A stretch of DNA of 64,000 nucleotides from the NCBI RefSeq assembly GCF_945859705.1, contig NC_079136.1, forward strand, positions 123,284,028-123,348,027, read 5' to 3'. Source of the DNA: Episyrphus balteatus (Eukaryota > Arthropoda > Insecta > Diptera > Syrphidae). Position numbers and translations under genes: made by a program. Position 1 is the stretch's first letter; every line of letters begins with the position of its first letter. A model generated the notes under the pieces. It saw only the letters and a list, made by a program, of their open reading frames with translations, was not told the DNA's origin and did not search any database. Of the stretch, positions 12,601 to 21,400 are shown piece after piece.

Positions 12601-12947
12601 TCAAACAAAAATATTCCCTTACCCCGAAGGGAGCTACTAGCGTTGAAGACATGCAATTGCGAATGGTTTCACGTTTTGTCAACGAAGCTGTTCTCTGTTT
12701 GGAAGAGAAAATTCTCGATAGTCCATTGGAAGGTGATATCGGTGCTGTATTTGGTTTGGGATTCCCTCCATTTACCGGCGGTCCATTCCGTTGGGTTGAT
12801 CAATATTCAGCATCAAAATTAGTCAATAAAATGTTATCGTATGCCGATTTGTATGGAGCACCATTCAAACCAGCTCAAACTTTATTAGATATGGCCAAAG
12901 ATCCATCAAAGAAATTTCATGTAAAAAATACATCATCGAAATTATAA
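3571..12947 (+). CDS. Mtpalpha: Trifunctional enzyme alpha subunit, mitochondrial (enoyl-CoA hydratase / long-chain 3-hydroxyacyl-CoA dehydrogenase)
   Basis: Six exons: 3571-3646, 7557-8257, 8321-8461, 11419-12188, 12251-12386 and 12447-12947. They join in phase to 2,325 bases, or 774 residues plus stop; human HADHA is 763. The alpha subunit catalyses the hydratase and NAD-dependent dehydrogenase steps of long-chain fatty-acid beta-oxidation in mitochondria, in complex with the thiolase beta subunit (HADHB). Residues 1 to about 40 are basic/hydroxylated without acids, as in a mitochondrial presequence. The hydratase domain has GADIGW at 103-108, the oxyanion-hole GGGLE with catalytic-type Glu153, and PEVMLGLLPGGGGT with Glu175; the 22-residue spacing matches human Glu151/Glu173. 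The dehydrogenase domain has the NAD-binding GAGLMG at 371-376 and GMHYFSP with His501, followed by LLEII. Glu513 of LLEII aligns with human Glu510, the common LCHAD-deficiency site. The gene looks intact. The start context AAAATTAAAATG suits insects. Confidence 0.97.
3978..5310. mobile_element. Long foldback (inverted-repeat) element in HADHA intron 1
   Basis: The left arm starts at 3978 (CAAAAAAATCATAGTAGGAT) and the right arm ends at 5310 with its inverse. The arms match with few mismatches through long non-repetitive stretches (for example ACGGGCGAGCCGAGTTCGGG at 4052 and its inverse near 5212) and run to a centre around 4640. Total about 1.33 kb, so each arm is over 500 bases. There is no coding sequence. 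In HADHA pre-mRNA it would form a very long hairpin. No clear target-site duplication was found. Confidence 0.85.
5430..5535 (+). pseudogene. Reverse-transcriptase fragment of a non-LTR retrotransposon
   Basis: One frame reads GPKNEIMNYRPIAKL near 5490-5534; an adjacent frame just upstream reads FIIPVHKKE. Together they match the jockey-type RT block I-x-P-x-H-K-K-G-x(n)-NYRPIS, split by a frameshift near 5487. Nothing else of the element is readable, so it is a short dead fragment. Confidence 0.6.
5648..5831. mobile_element. 184-bp MITE with pogo/Tigger-like termini and TA target sites
   Basis: The left end is CAATCGACTCCCTCTAAGTC and the right end the inverse of CAGTCGACTCCCTCTAAGTC, each flanked by TA (5646-5647 and 5832-5833). 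TA duplication plus a CAGT-type terminus fits the Tc1/mariner-pogo group. Subterminal repeats of TTAGAGGGAAATTCGA occur inside. Non-coding. Confidence 0.75.
5890..6185 (-). pseudogene. Degraded non-LTR retrotransposon ORF2 C-terminus, minus strand
   Basis: Reading the minus strand gives AEAWTSTKADENILDCFERK followed by VLRAFFSPV, then RKRYNSELYGL, KRVKVQRLSWL and GRPCLRWRNQVEQDL, interrupted by stops and shifts. This is the typical order at the end of jockey/RTE-like reverse transcriptases. Its minus-strand 3' side runs into a (TAAG)n tail, seen as TTAC repeats at 5877-5894, the type of simple-repeat tail left by target-primed insertion. The presence of the tail suggests this is the true 3' end of a 5'-truncated copy. 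Confidence 0.75.
7557..8257 (+). CDS. Mtpalpha: HADHA exon 2: hydratase domain
   Basis: The acceptor is TTATAG|TTCC and the donor AAG|GTAAGT. It encodes residues 26-259, nearly all of the crotonase fold, including both catalytic-type glutamates (E153, E175). A run of alanines after the second cluster of Met residues may belong to the presequence. Confidence 0.97.
8321..8461 (+). CDS. Mtpalpha: HADHA exon 3: linker after the hydratase core
   Basis: Encodes 47 residues (260-306), including FVKNKIFEKAR and GLYPAPLK. Exact phase 0 at both ends. The acceptor is TTTCTAG and the donor AAG|GTAAG. Confidence 0.95.
8462..8850. other. HADHA intron 3 before the minisatellite
   Basis: Unique-looking AT-rich sequence. 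The part near 8650-8800 weakly resembles 34530-34690 (shared GGTATCGGCA and similar words), possibly an old repeat. No gene seen. Confidence 0.35.
8851..10890. repeat. 2,040-bp minisatellite: 204 copies of a 10-bp unit, HADHA intron 3
   Basis: The unit is ACACAATGCG, with two other common forms, ACACAACGCG and ACACATCGCG, and rare ones (AAACAACGCG, ACACAATGCT, ACACAAAGCG). The array keeps an exact 10-base register for all 204 units, with substitutions only and no insertions or deletions. Ten is not a multiple of three and the units lack stops, so all six frames are open and give long but meaningless reading frames with a 10-residue period. It is GC-richer than everything around it. Confidence 0.98.
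10891..11418. other. HADHA intron 3 after the minisatellite
   Basis: AT-rich with two partly similar blocks, TTCTGAGATGCGTTCCATC near 10900 and TTCTGAGAAGCGTTCTGGC near 11012, each followed by TGCCAATAAAAC. They suggest a diverged short duplication at the array edge. No gene seen. Confidence 0.4.
11419..12188 (+). CDS. Mtpalpha: HADHA exon 4: NAD-binding dehydrogenase domain
   Basis: Encodes residues 307-562 plus two bases: the Rossmann GAGLMG, the IATNTSAIPIT segment, GMHYFSP with the catalytic-type His, and VGDGPGFYTTR. It follows directly after the minisatellite-bearing intron, with acceptor TTTTTAG|ATT. Confidence 0.97.
12251..12386 (+). CDS. Mtpalpha: HADHA exon 5: dehydrogenase C-terminal domain, first part
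   Basis: Completes the split Arg codon, then encodes residues 564-608, including FGFPVGAATLADEVG, the conserved fold-stabilising stretch of 3-hydroxyacyl-CoA dehydrogenases. Flanking introns are 62 and 60 bases. Confidence 0.95.
12447..12947 (+). CDS. Mtpalpha: HADHA exon 6: C-terminal domain and stop
   Basis: Encodes residues 609-774, with GFMGRKSGKGVFLY and GLGFPPFTGGPFRWVD, conserved in the family, and stops at 12945-12947. Polyadenylation signals follow. Confidence 0.96.
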   Translation, partial: AFGDRFSGGNLEVMQDLVKAGFMGRKSGKGVFLYEGKSKGSREVNQAALEIVKQKYSLTPKGATSVEDMQLRMVSRFVNEAVLCLEEKILDSPLEGDIGAVFGLGFPPFTGGPFRWVDQYSASKLVNKMLSYADLYGAPFKPAQTLLDMAKDPSKKFHVKNTSSKL

Positions 12948-12984
12948 ATTCAAACAAAAATATTATCTTCCTAGAAAAAAAAGC

Positions 12985-12990
12985 AATAAA
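12985..12990 (+). promoter_or_regulatory. Polyadenylation signal, HADHA
   Basis: AATAAA 38 bases after the stop, overlapping a second AATAAA. A further AATAAA at 13211-13216 could end a longer 3' UTR. Confidence 0.55.
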
Positions 12991-13498
12991 TAAATAATTA
13001 TTACGGCCGGATCTGAACATTAAAAAAAAAGTAAAACGAAAAAATAATCCTAACAGATGTCGAAATTAAGTGCACTTAACGGTATAATTTTAAGTAATTT
13101 TATTAGAAGCATTATCCCCGAAAATAGCAACTAGTTTGCATATATGATGCATTTAGTTAAAAAAAAAACGAAATCATTTATATGTTTAATCCATACGTTT
13201 TATATAAGTGAATAAAGTTCTCTCTTTTTGTATATCTATTTGTATTTATTTTGTATTAAAATAATAAAGTAATGGAATGAAACTTCTAAAAATCCACATC
13301 AAAATATGGGTTTGAGGTTTCCGCGGAATAAATGATCAATGTGACGGTTAGTTTTAATCTCATGTGGTACACGTTTATGAAATGATAATAGGTGGGATTT
13401 TTTCTTACGATAAAAACTATTTGAAATCTTTGATTTGAATTTTTTTAAATTTATGTATGTAGATTTATACACATTCTGAAATGTTTTCAATTTTAACT
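12991..13498. other. HADHA 3' flank
   Basis: Contains the possible distal polyadenylation signal at 13211 and otherwise AT-rich sequence; no further gene seen. Confidence 0.4.
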
Positions 13499-15008
13499 GA
13501 TAATACAGTCAAATAAGGAGAAAAAAGGGGTAAATCTCGGAATGAATGTTAGTAGACATTTTTTTTGCTCAATATCTTCCTTTTGCCATTCTATAACATA
13601 TCTCAAAAGTCTAGAAAAATCTCATGTCCGCTTGTCGCGATTTCAAGGTCAAATCGCGAAATGGAGATTTTCAAAATTAGCAAAAATAGGCTATGGTATT
13701 ATATACACATATGATACATGATTTCAAGGTATTTTTTAATGCTGATTCCAAAAAATCTAAAATCAAGACAATCTGACGTCTCTGGAAAAAGTTATACCTG
13801 TTTTTCATCTGTCAACTCATATTATTATAACAGTTGCAAACTTACTGCCGAAAAACCCTTTAAAGTTATGGTAGATGAACCAAATTTTGCATGAAGATTT
13901 TAGAATCCATCATTATTAAAAATGAAAACAATCCATTACAAAAAATATATATACCTACGAAATAATGGTATCTTTTGATGGAGGGGCAAATTTTAGGATA
14001 TGCACTAAAGAAGATTCTTGTTCATCTTAGGAATAAGTGCTAATAGGCTAATTTTTTCATTTTAATCTTTGTTTGGATATTCTTTAACTACCCTCAAAAA
14101 TCTAAAAAAAATCTCATGTCCGCAAGTCCTAATTTTCTTGGTTTGAAAATAAGGTGCAGATTTTAAAAAATTGGAAAACTACACTTCAGATATTTGTGTC
14201 AGATCAACATGAATAAGGTGCATTACTTTTCAGGGATGGTCAGGTTGACTTGTTTGTGAGTTTTGTTGGAATTAGTGTTAAAAAATACCTTTAAATCATG
14301 TCGCTTATGTTGGTATACATATAAAAATTTAAACTTTTCTTATTAATTTTTTAAAATCTGCACCTTATTTTTAAACCAAGAAAATTAGGACTTGCGGACA
14401 TGAGATTTTTTTTAGATTTTTGAGGGTAGTTAAAGAATATCCAAACAAAGATTAAAATGAAAAAATTAGCCTATTAGCACTTATTCCTAAGATGAACAAG
14501 AATCTTCTTTGTGCATATCCTAAAATTTGCCCCTCCATAAAAAAATACCATTATTTCGTAGGTATATATATTTTTTTTAATGGATTGTTTTGATTTGTAA
14601 TAATGATGGATTCTAAAATCTTCATGCAAAATTTGGTTCATCTACCATAACTTTTAAGGGATTTTCGGCAGTAAGTTTGCAACTGTTATAATAATATGAG
14701 TTGACAGATGAAAAACAGGTATAACTTTTTCCAGAGACGTCAGATTGTCTTGATTTTAGATTTTTTGGAATCAGCATTAAAAAATACCTTGAAATCATGT
14801 ATCATATGTGTATATAATACCATAGCCTATTTTTGCTAATTTTGAAAATCTCCATTTCGCGATTTGACCTTGAAATCGCGACAAGCGGACATGAGATTTT
14901 TCTAGACTTTTGAGATATGTTATAGAATGGCAAAAGGAAGATATTGAGCAAAAAAAATGTCTACTAACATTCATTCCGAGGTTAAACCCTTATTTGACTG
15001 GATTATGA
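13499..15008. mobile_element. 1.5-kb foldback element between HADHA and the MADF gene
   Basis: The left end ATAATACAGTCAAATAAGG (13500) is matched inverted by CTTATTTGACTGGATTAT at 14990-15006. The arms continue nearly perfectly, for example GTCCGCTTGTCGCGATTTCA near 13627 and its inverse near 14872, and GACAATCTGACGTCTCTGG near 13768 with its inverse near 14732. The centre is near 14250. CAGTC ends next to TA on the left hint at Tc1/mariner-type termini, but the right flank is GA. Non-coding. Confidence 0.85.
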
Positions 15009-15052
15009 GAAAAAACAAAAAAATTATAAAGTGATTATAATTTTATATAATA

Positions 15053-15620
15053 AAGAAACTTTTGGTTTTCAGTTATGAAAAGGGTTTAAAGAGACCTTAC
15101 TTTTGATGTATCAATCGATGGATTTGGGGGAAATTTTTAAAATTGCCTATTTTTAGGCTTTTCTTCGAAAATCTTTAAAAAATAGATTTGTAATTTGTTA
15201 AGCTAAATTTTTATAGACCTGCTTTTTGTGAACTTATATCTGTAAACCAAAACTTGTTTCGAGACCTTGATCCGAAAATATCTGCTTCCGAATGTAAGAA
15301 AAAACTATTTCGATTGCAGATATTTTAGCAAGCAGACGTCGAAGAAACTTTTGGTTTTCTGTTATGAATAGAGCTTAAAGAGGCCTTTCTTTTGATATCT
15401 CATTCGATGGATTAAGAGGAAATTTTTGAAAATGCCTAATTTGTAGGCAACCTTGATTTTTTCTCGAAAATCCTTAAAAAATAGATTTTTAATTTTTTTA
15501 CCGAAATGTATAGGTCTGCTCATTGTGACTTCATACCTGCAAACCGAATCTTGTTTCGAGATCTTGATCTGAAAATATCTGCTTCCGAACGTTGAAGGGA
15601 ACAATTATTTTTTCATTAGA
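15053..15620. repeat. Two tandem copies of a ~289-bp repeat (locus 1)
   Basis: AAGAAACTTTTGGTTTTC starts at 15053 and again at 15342. The units share further blocks such as CGAGACCTTGATCCGAAAAT and TATCTGCTTCCGAA. The same family occurs as a dimer at 56042-56620 in the junctophilin gene. Confidence 0.75.
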
Positions 15621-17564
15621 TATCTAAATGTGCGATTTACGATCTTGCGCTGCCATTTGCACTTCCTAATTAAAGTGATGATGGCAGAACGTTTTTTCAA
15701 TTGTGGTTTCCACAACTTATCCCATTTTCAACAACTTGCTAACTGAAAAGCTTACGAATTTCATATATGTAAATGCTAATGACTTTAATGCGTGGCTTTT
15801 ATACCTCTAAACCAGGTACACAATTAAGCTTTGAAAAAAAAAAAGAAAAACTAATAAAAACAAATACATCTCAATAACCCAAATCAGCCGTTAATTGAAA
15901 ATCCAAATTTGAATACCTGCAAACCTTAAGAACATGGTTCGTGTGGATTTGGAGAGTTTTTCAGAATAGTTTATGTTGGACTCAAACTTTTGGGCTTGCA
16001 GTGTATTTTTGTAATTATTAACGTATAATAATCCAAAAAAAAAAAAAAAAATTGGAAAACGGCTCTGCTCTTAGAGATACCTACTTTGGTTACAAGTTTG
16101 AAAAGTTTGATGAACGTTCATCTTTTAAGCCAGAACTATAATTGGAGGATGGAGTCGAAAGCTAATGTCAATTGTTGTTGTTTTCTTTGTTTTTTCGATA
16201 AGTTTTCATCCGTAAGGTGCGGTTGCGAGCGCTGTTCCCCTCCGTTTCATCCGACGCATCCGACAATTATAGTTCTGGCTCTAGCCTACGCCTCTTAGAC
16301 ATTATTGCGAAGAATTGGCAAAGTTTAGAAGAATTTCTCTGACGACTATCATGAATATATCACCAAAGACTTTCGGACTTGACAGAAAATTTAAAATACC
16401 GTCCATTTTACTAAACTATAATTAGGTATATGCAATGGTTGAGAGTTAATATTCAGTCTCTTTGGCCCTCCATGGTCATGGAGCTAATTATTTGTATGTA
16501 TTTATTCTTGAGTTCTCGAGCCTCAGGAAAATAGCAAAAAATAGGAAATATTTTCTCTTTGAAGATAAGAGGTATGTATATGAAATGGCGAGATACATTT
16601 AAAACAAGAACTATGTTTAAAAAAGTTCAGACAACTAAAAAAAAAAACATGTTAAAATATGTATTTAATTATAACGTGGGTTTTAAGGAATTTTTTAATT
16701 TAAATATTAAATGATTCAGAATAATGAAATCTTTGTTTTTGGGATTGCTTCTGCTTGCAGTCCCACACTATGAAGATTTTGATTAGGTTTTTTTTTTTTT
16801 GGTTGGTGGGAGTGGGGGAAGATGGTTAAAAATAGAAATGCTTAACCCTTTCGACCCTGAGTTTTTAATTCCAGAATAATTTAAACCTACACTTGGACAC
16901 GTGATGCAAAAGGGTTTTAAAGAAGGTCCACTATTCCTATCTCTGTAAAATAGGGTAGTTAAATAATTCTAGGATTTGATTTTTTGAATTACTGTCAGGC
17001 CTGAAGTAATTTTGTCCCAGTTTGTGAAGTTTGATTTGGTTTCAATTGCTTAAAAATATGGTTTGTCAGTCATAGATGTTCCGGAAATGCAGTTGGTGTG
17101 TGTATTATCTCTAAACTGTTTTGTTTGTAATTCTGATAAAAATGTATCTACCAACAATAGTTTTTCATCAATTTTGGCTTTGGTATAATTTATATCTGAA
17201 CGTTTCCAAAAATGATAAAAGTTCGCTCCTTTTGGGACAATGAAAACTCCTTAAGTCCATTTTGTTTACTTTTACATTTTCCATGTTAAACAATTACAAA
17301 ATTTGTAATTTTCAATACCTACATATTTCAAAGAATGAAAAAAAATGACACTAAGAGAGTTTTTCATTAAACGGCGGGTGGCGATTTGAAAAATGTTAGG
17401 TATTTTGTTTTTTTATTCATGCATTTTTTTTTTAAATTTACATTTTTGTATACATTTCGAATTAAAAAAACATCTTTTGTATAGTGTGAATCATTTTTTT
17501 TGAAAATCGATTCAAAGTTTTTGTGCAACACTTTTATTTTAAACATCTACAAAGCGATCTTATT
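15621..17564. other. Convergent intergenic region
   Basis: AT-rich, with poly-A/T runs and no gene or clear repeat recognised. The last few hundred bases are probably 3' flank of the MADF-BESS gene. Confidence 0.4.
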
Positions 17565-17570
17565 TTTATT
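17565..17570 (-). promoter_or_regulatory. Polyadenylation signal, MADF-BESS gene
   Basis: AATAAA on the minus strand about 46 bases after the stop; another lies at 17533-17538. Confidence 0.45.
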
Positions 17571-17616
17571 TACAAAACATACTTCTTATAAAATACATTA
17601 TGTACATTATTAAACT

Positions 17617-18413
17617 CTACTTTCCCCAATAACCGATACTTTGTTGATTATTACTGCTACTACTATTATTATTATTGTTGTTAGTACTTTGATTTTGAGG
17701 CGCAGGATATTTCACTAAAACCTCATCTATCAATTCCAATAATCCAATTTTTAATTTCCGCTTTTGCAATGGTGTCAAATCAGCTATATCCGGTAGTATA
17801 CTTCGAAAAAATTCCATATCTGAATTTTCAACATGATTATTATAATATTGATCTGGTGATCTTTCATTCGATCCAGATTGTTGTTCTAGTTTAATTCGCT
17901 TTGGCTGTGGAAAAGAATGTTGACCATGATGCTGTTGATTATGGTGATGATGATGGCCATTTATATGAGGAGCTGTTGTAGGTGAAAATATTATTTCCGA
18001 ATTGGCATCGGGTGTTTCACGCATTTCGATTTGTACATCGGGTATAAAATTATTCATTGTACTGGTGTGTGCACTATTTGTGTCACTTAACGGGGTAGAT
18101 GTTTCGGGTGGGCGATTTAATTGAGCTCCACTATTGTCGAAAGCATCACTAGTCTCTTCATTGTCGGATAGTGAATGTTTTAGTTCCAAATCACTAGATT
18201 GGTTGTACTTGTATTCGTTTAGTGTATTTTGAATGTTGAATATACTTTGGGAACTATCGACTGATTGACGAATTGATTTTAGAAATGGCAACAGAAATGC
18301 CATGTGTTCGGTTAAATAGTAGGGCTTGTGTTGTGGATCGTTGCCACTTTGTTGTTTTATGTATCTTGATAAGCATGCTCGAAGATTTCGCCAACGTTCC
18401 TTGCAATGAATTA
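17617..18413 (-). CDS. MADF-BESS gene coding exon 2
   Basis: Encodes residues 101-365: the second half of MADF, the acidic/His-rich middle, BESS, and a poly-Asn/Ser tail ending IGYWGK. The first ATG inside the exon (18303) is not the true start, because the 36 codons upstream of it carry conserved MADF residues. Confidence 0.93.
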
Positions 18414-21400
18414 CTGAAATATAAATACAAATTAGATTATAAAGATTGTTTCGTGATTTTAAAAAATATTAAAAATATGTATATAAGTGTCATTATGCTA
18501 GAAACTGATTTTGAGAATCAAACTTGAAAGAAATGCCAAATTTCTGTTTCATATGAATTTGGATAAAAGCCTCTGCCTGTACTACTACTGAAATGTTTTC
18601 TTTGTATTTGTTCTTATATGTTTCACTACCGTGTATTATGCTAGACCTTAGAATAAGAGATTGTCTTTAAGAATATCATGGTTAAGAGGGTGCTTTTTGA
18701 TTGAAAAAAAAAAAAAAATGATTGGCCATATGGCCCCCCTAATGAAATTTGGTAAACACGTTGCATTTGGCATAGAAAGCAAGAATAAGAAATATTCACA
18801 AAGTAATTTTGGGTGAAAAGGTGTTTTTTTTTTCGAATAATTAGTCTCAAAAAGCAAATGATTCATTTTATTTTTTGTTTCGATGGCAAATTGAACGTTT
18901 ATACCTACTTAAGTTTTTAGACGTTACACACGAATTTATTGGCTTTTGGGGCCCATTTATTATTATACCATTGATTTTATCAGATTTATCGCGGATTTTC
19001 ATCATTTCCCCAAAAAAAAAAAAAAACACCTTTTCACCTTAAGTCGTATTTGTATGGACTGCATAGATTTTTGGATTTTGTTATAGATGAAAAATGTTTA
19101 CCTATTTTTATGGGGCTACCACTTTTGTCCCAATTTGTATGGAACTAATTCTGAATTTCATCATTTTTCTTATAAAAAAAAACACTCAAGATAATTTTGT
19201 AGACTCTTAGGGCCAATTTATTCACACTCCATTAAACTTAAAGTCTCCATTAAAAAAGGGGAAGTTTTAAAATTTGTATGTGATTTGAGAGATTTTTCAT
19301 TTTTAATGGGGACTTTAAAAATATAATGGAGAGTGAATAAATTGGGCGTTAGTAGTTCTCATAATTAAAGAAATGTTTTCACCAAGTTTGCAAAATTTAC
19401 AAAATTTATGTCAGCTGTTATGATACCTTCTTCACACATAACTCAACCCTTAAAAAAAAAACCTTTTTACCAATAATATTTTTAAGAACTATGTTAATGC
19501 TTTGTCCCTACTTTATCTTTAACCTTCATCCCGAATTTCATCAGTGTATCTTGTTTTTCACAAGATTTTCTGTTATATTTTACCTGTTTGAGCAATTGTA
19601 TTGATTTTTATTTAGATTCAGCATCTAAAAATAACATAAAACTTTTTACAAGTTTCATGAATGTAAACTTTGTATTTAATTAAATAATTTTTGGTACTAT
19701 TTTACCTGTACTATAAATATTATAATGTTGTTGTAATAAACTTGTTGTTTTATGTATCTGCTTTCGTTTGATTTCATAATCTTTAAAATCAAAAAATTAT
19801 TGACAAAGATAGTGTCTATAAAATTGGGTCACTGTGGCGTATGTGGAACATTTTTTTCTAAAAAAAAAATATTTTTATTTTTTTGTATACCTAAGTTAAC
19901 TACCGGGGCTACTATTTTAACAAGTTTCAATACTCTACGATAGTCAGAAAAATGTTTTATAAATAATTCATAACAATTCTGTGAAAATGGGGGCTCCCTG
20001 AGTAGAATGAAAAAAAAATTTTTTTTCAGTGATTTTTGAGAAACTGTTAATATAAGTGAAAAATGCAAAAGTACGAAAATATAGGTTTTCCTTTAATTTA
20101 ATGAAGCATTAATGGTTGCAGAGGTATTGAAATTGAAGACATTTTCTATTCAAAGTCCGATTAAAGCGCTAATTTTTTTTTTTTTAATTTGTAGTTAAAG
20201 TAGACTTTTGAATCTTAATAAAGGTTAAGCTCAGAAAAATTGTTAATGGTCGGTGCACAAAAAAAAAAAAAAACTAAATATGTATTTTTGATTTTTACTT
20301 GCTCTATGTAAAATATGTACGGTGACCATATTTCTAGGAGCGAAACCCGGGAAAAAAAAACAAAATTCGTTGGATCGTTTTGAAAACATTGATTTTTTAA
20401 GAAAAAAAAAAGAATGAAATGAGTTTTCATTATTTTTCTTAGTCAAGCTCAAGATTTTTCAAGATTTCTTAAAAGATTTTATGGAAACATTTTCGTTGAA
20501 ATCATTCAAGTCGTGTAAAAGGAAGTCAGAAGTTAAGAAAACGGTTTAATATTAGGAAGGTAGGTACCTACTGTTAATAACTTTAAAAAAAATTTTTTTT
20601 AATCAAAATTGTGATTTCGATAATTGATAAATCAAAATCGACGATTTTGGAGCAAAATTATCGTTTTTTGACTATCAACTATAATTGCGTTAGCCGATTC
20701 CACCTCTGCTTTTTTTAACATTTTAATTTTATTTTAAATGATTTTGAAATTTTGTAATATTATTATTCGAATATATCATTATTCGAAAAAAAAAACTTTT
20801 TCTGGTGTAGCTTTTCAATCTGATTATATAATGCTTTTATTAGAAAAATTAGAGAAAACTTTTATTTTCCAACCAAAGTATTTAAATGTGGAAATACGGG
20901 GTAATCACGAGACAAATTACAAAATACGGGACACTTATACGTCCCGGGTTTCTGAAATAATAACACGGAACAAGATAAAGAAGTACGGGACAGTCCCGGG
21001 TAAACCGGGACGGATGGTCACCTTATCTATAGGGCAAGTATTGGTTTCGTGTCGAAAAAAAAACAATTGAGGTTTTAATCAAAACCAAATTACGAAAGCC
21101 AAATATAAAAAAAAAAAATTCATTCGGCTCTTCCCCAAAATTTTTTTAAAATTTTTATAGAGGCAGCTCTTATTTGAACTGCAAAAGCAAGTAAGTGCGA
21201 TCCAGTCGTGCATTTTATTTTTTCTACAAATCAGTTTTTTTTTAAGAAGCTTTTTGAATGATTATGATTATTTTCAAAGCAAAAATAACCAAATTTATGT
21301 GCTTTCTAGTTCCATTTGTGTTTACAATGAAAAAATTGAGTAACTATTGAATTGCAGACAAAACACATCTAGAATTAAAGACAATAGCGCAAAGTTTTAA

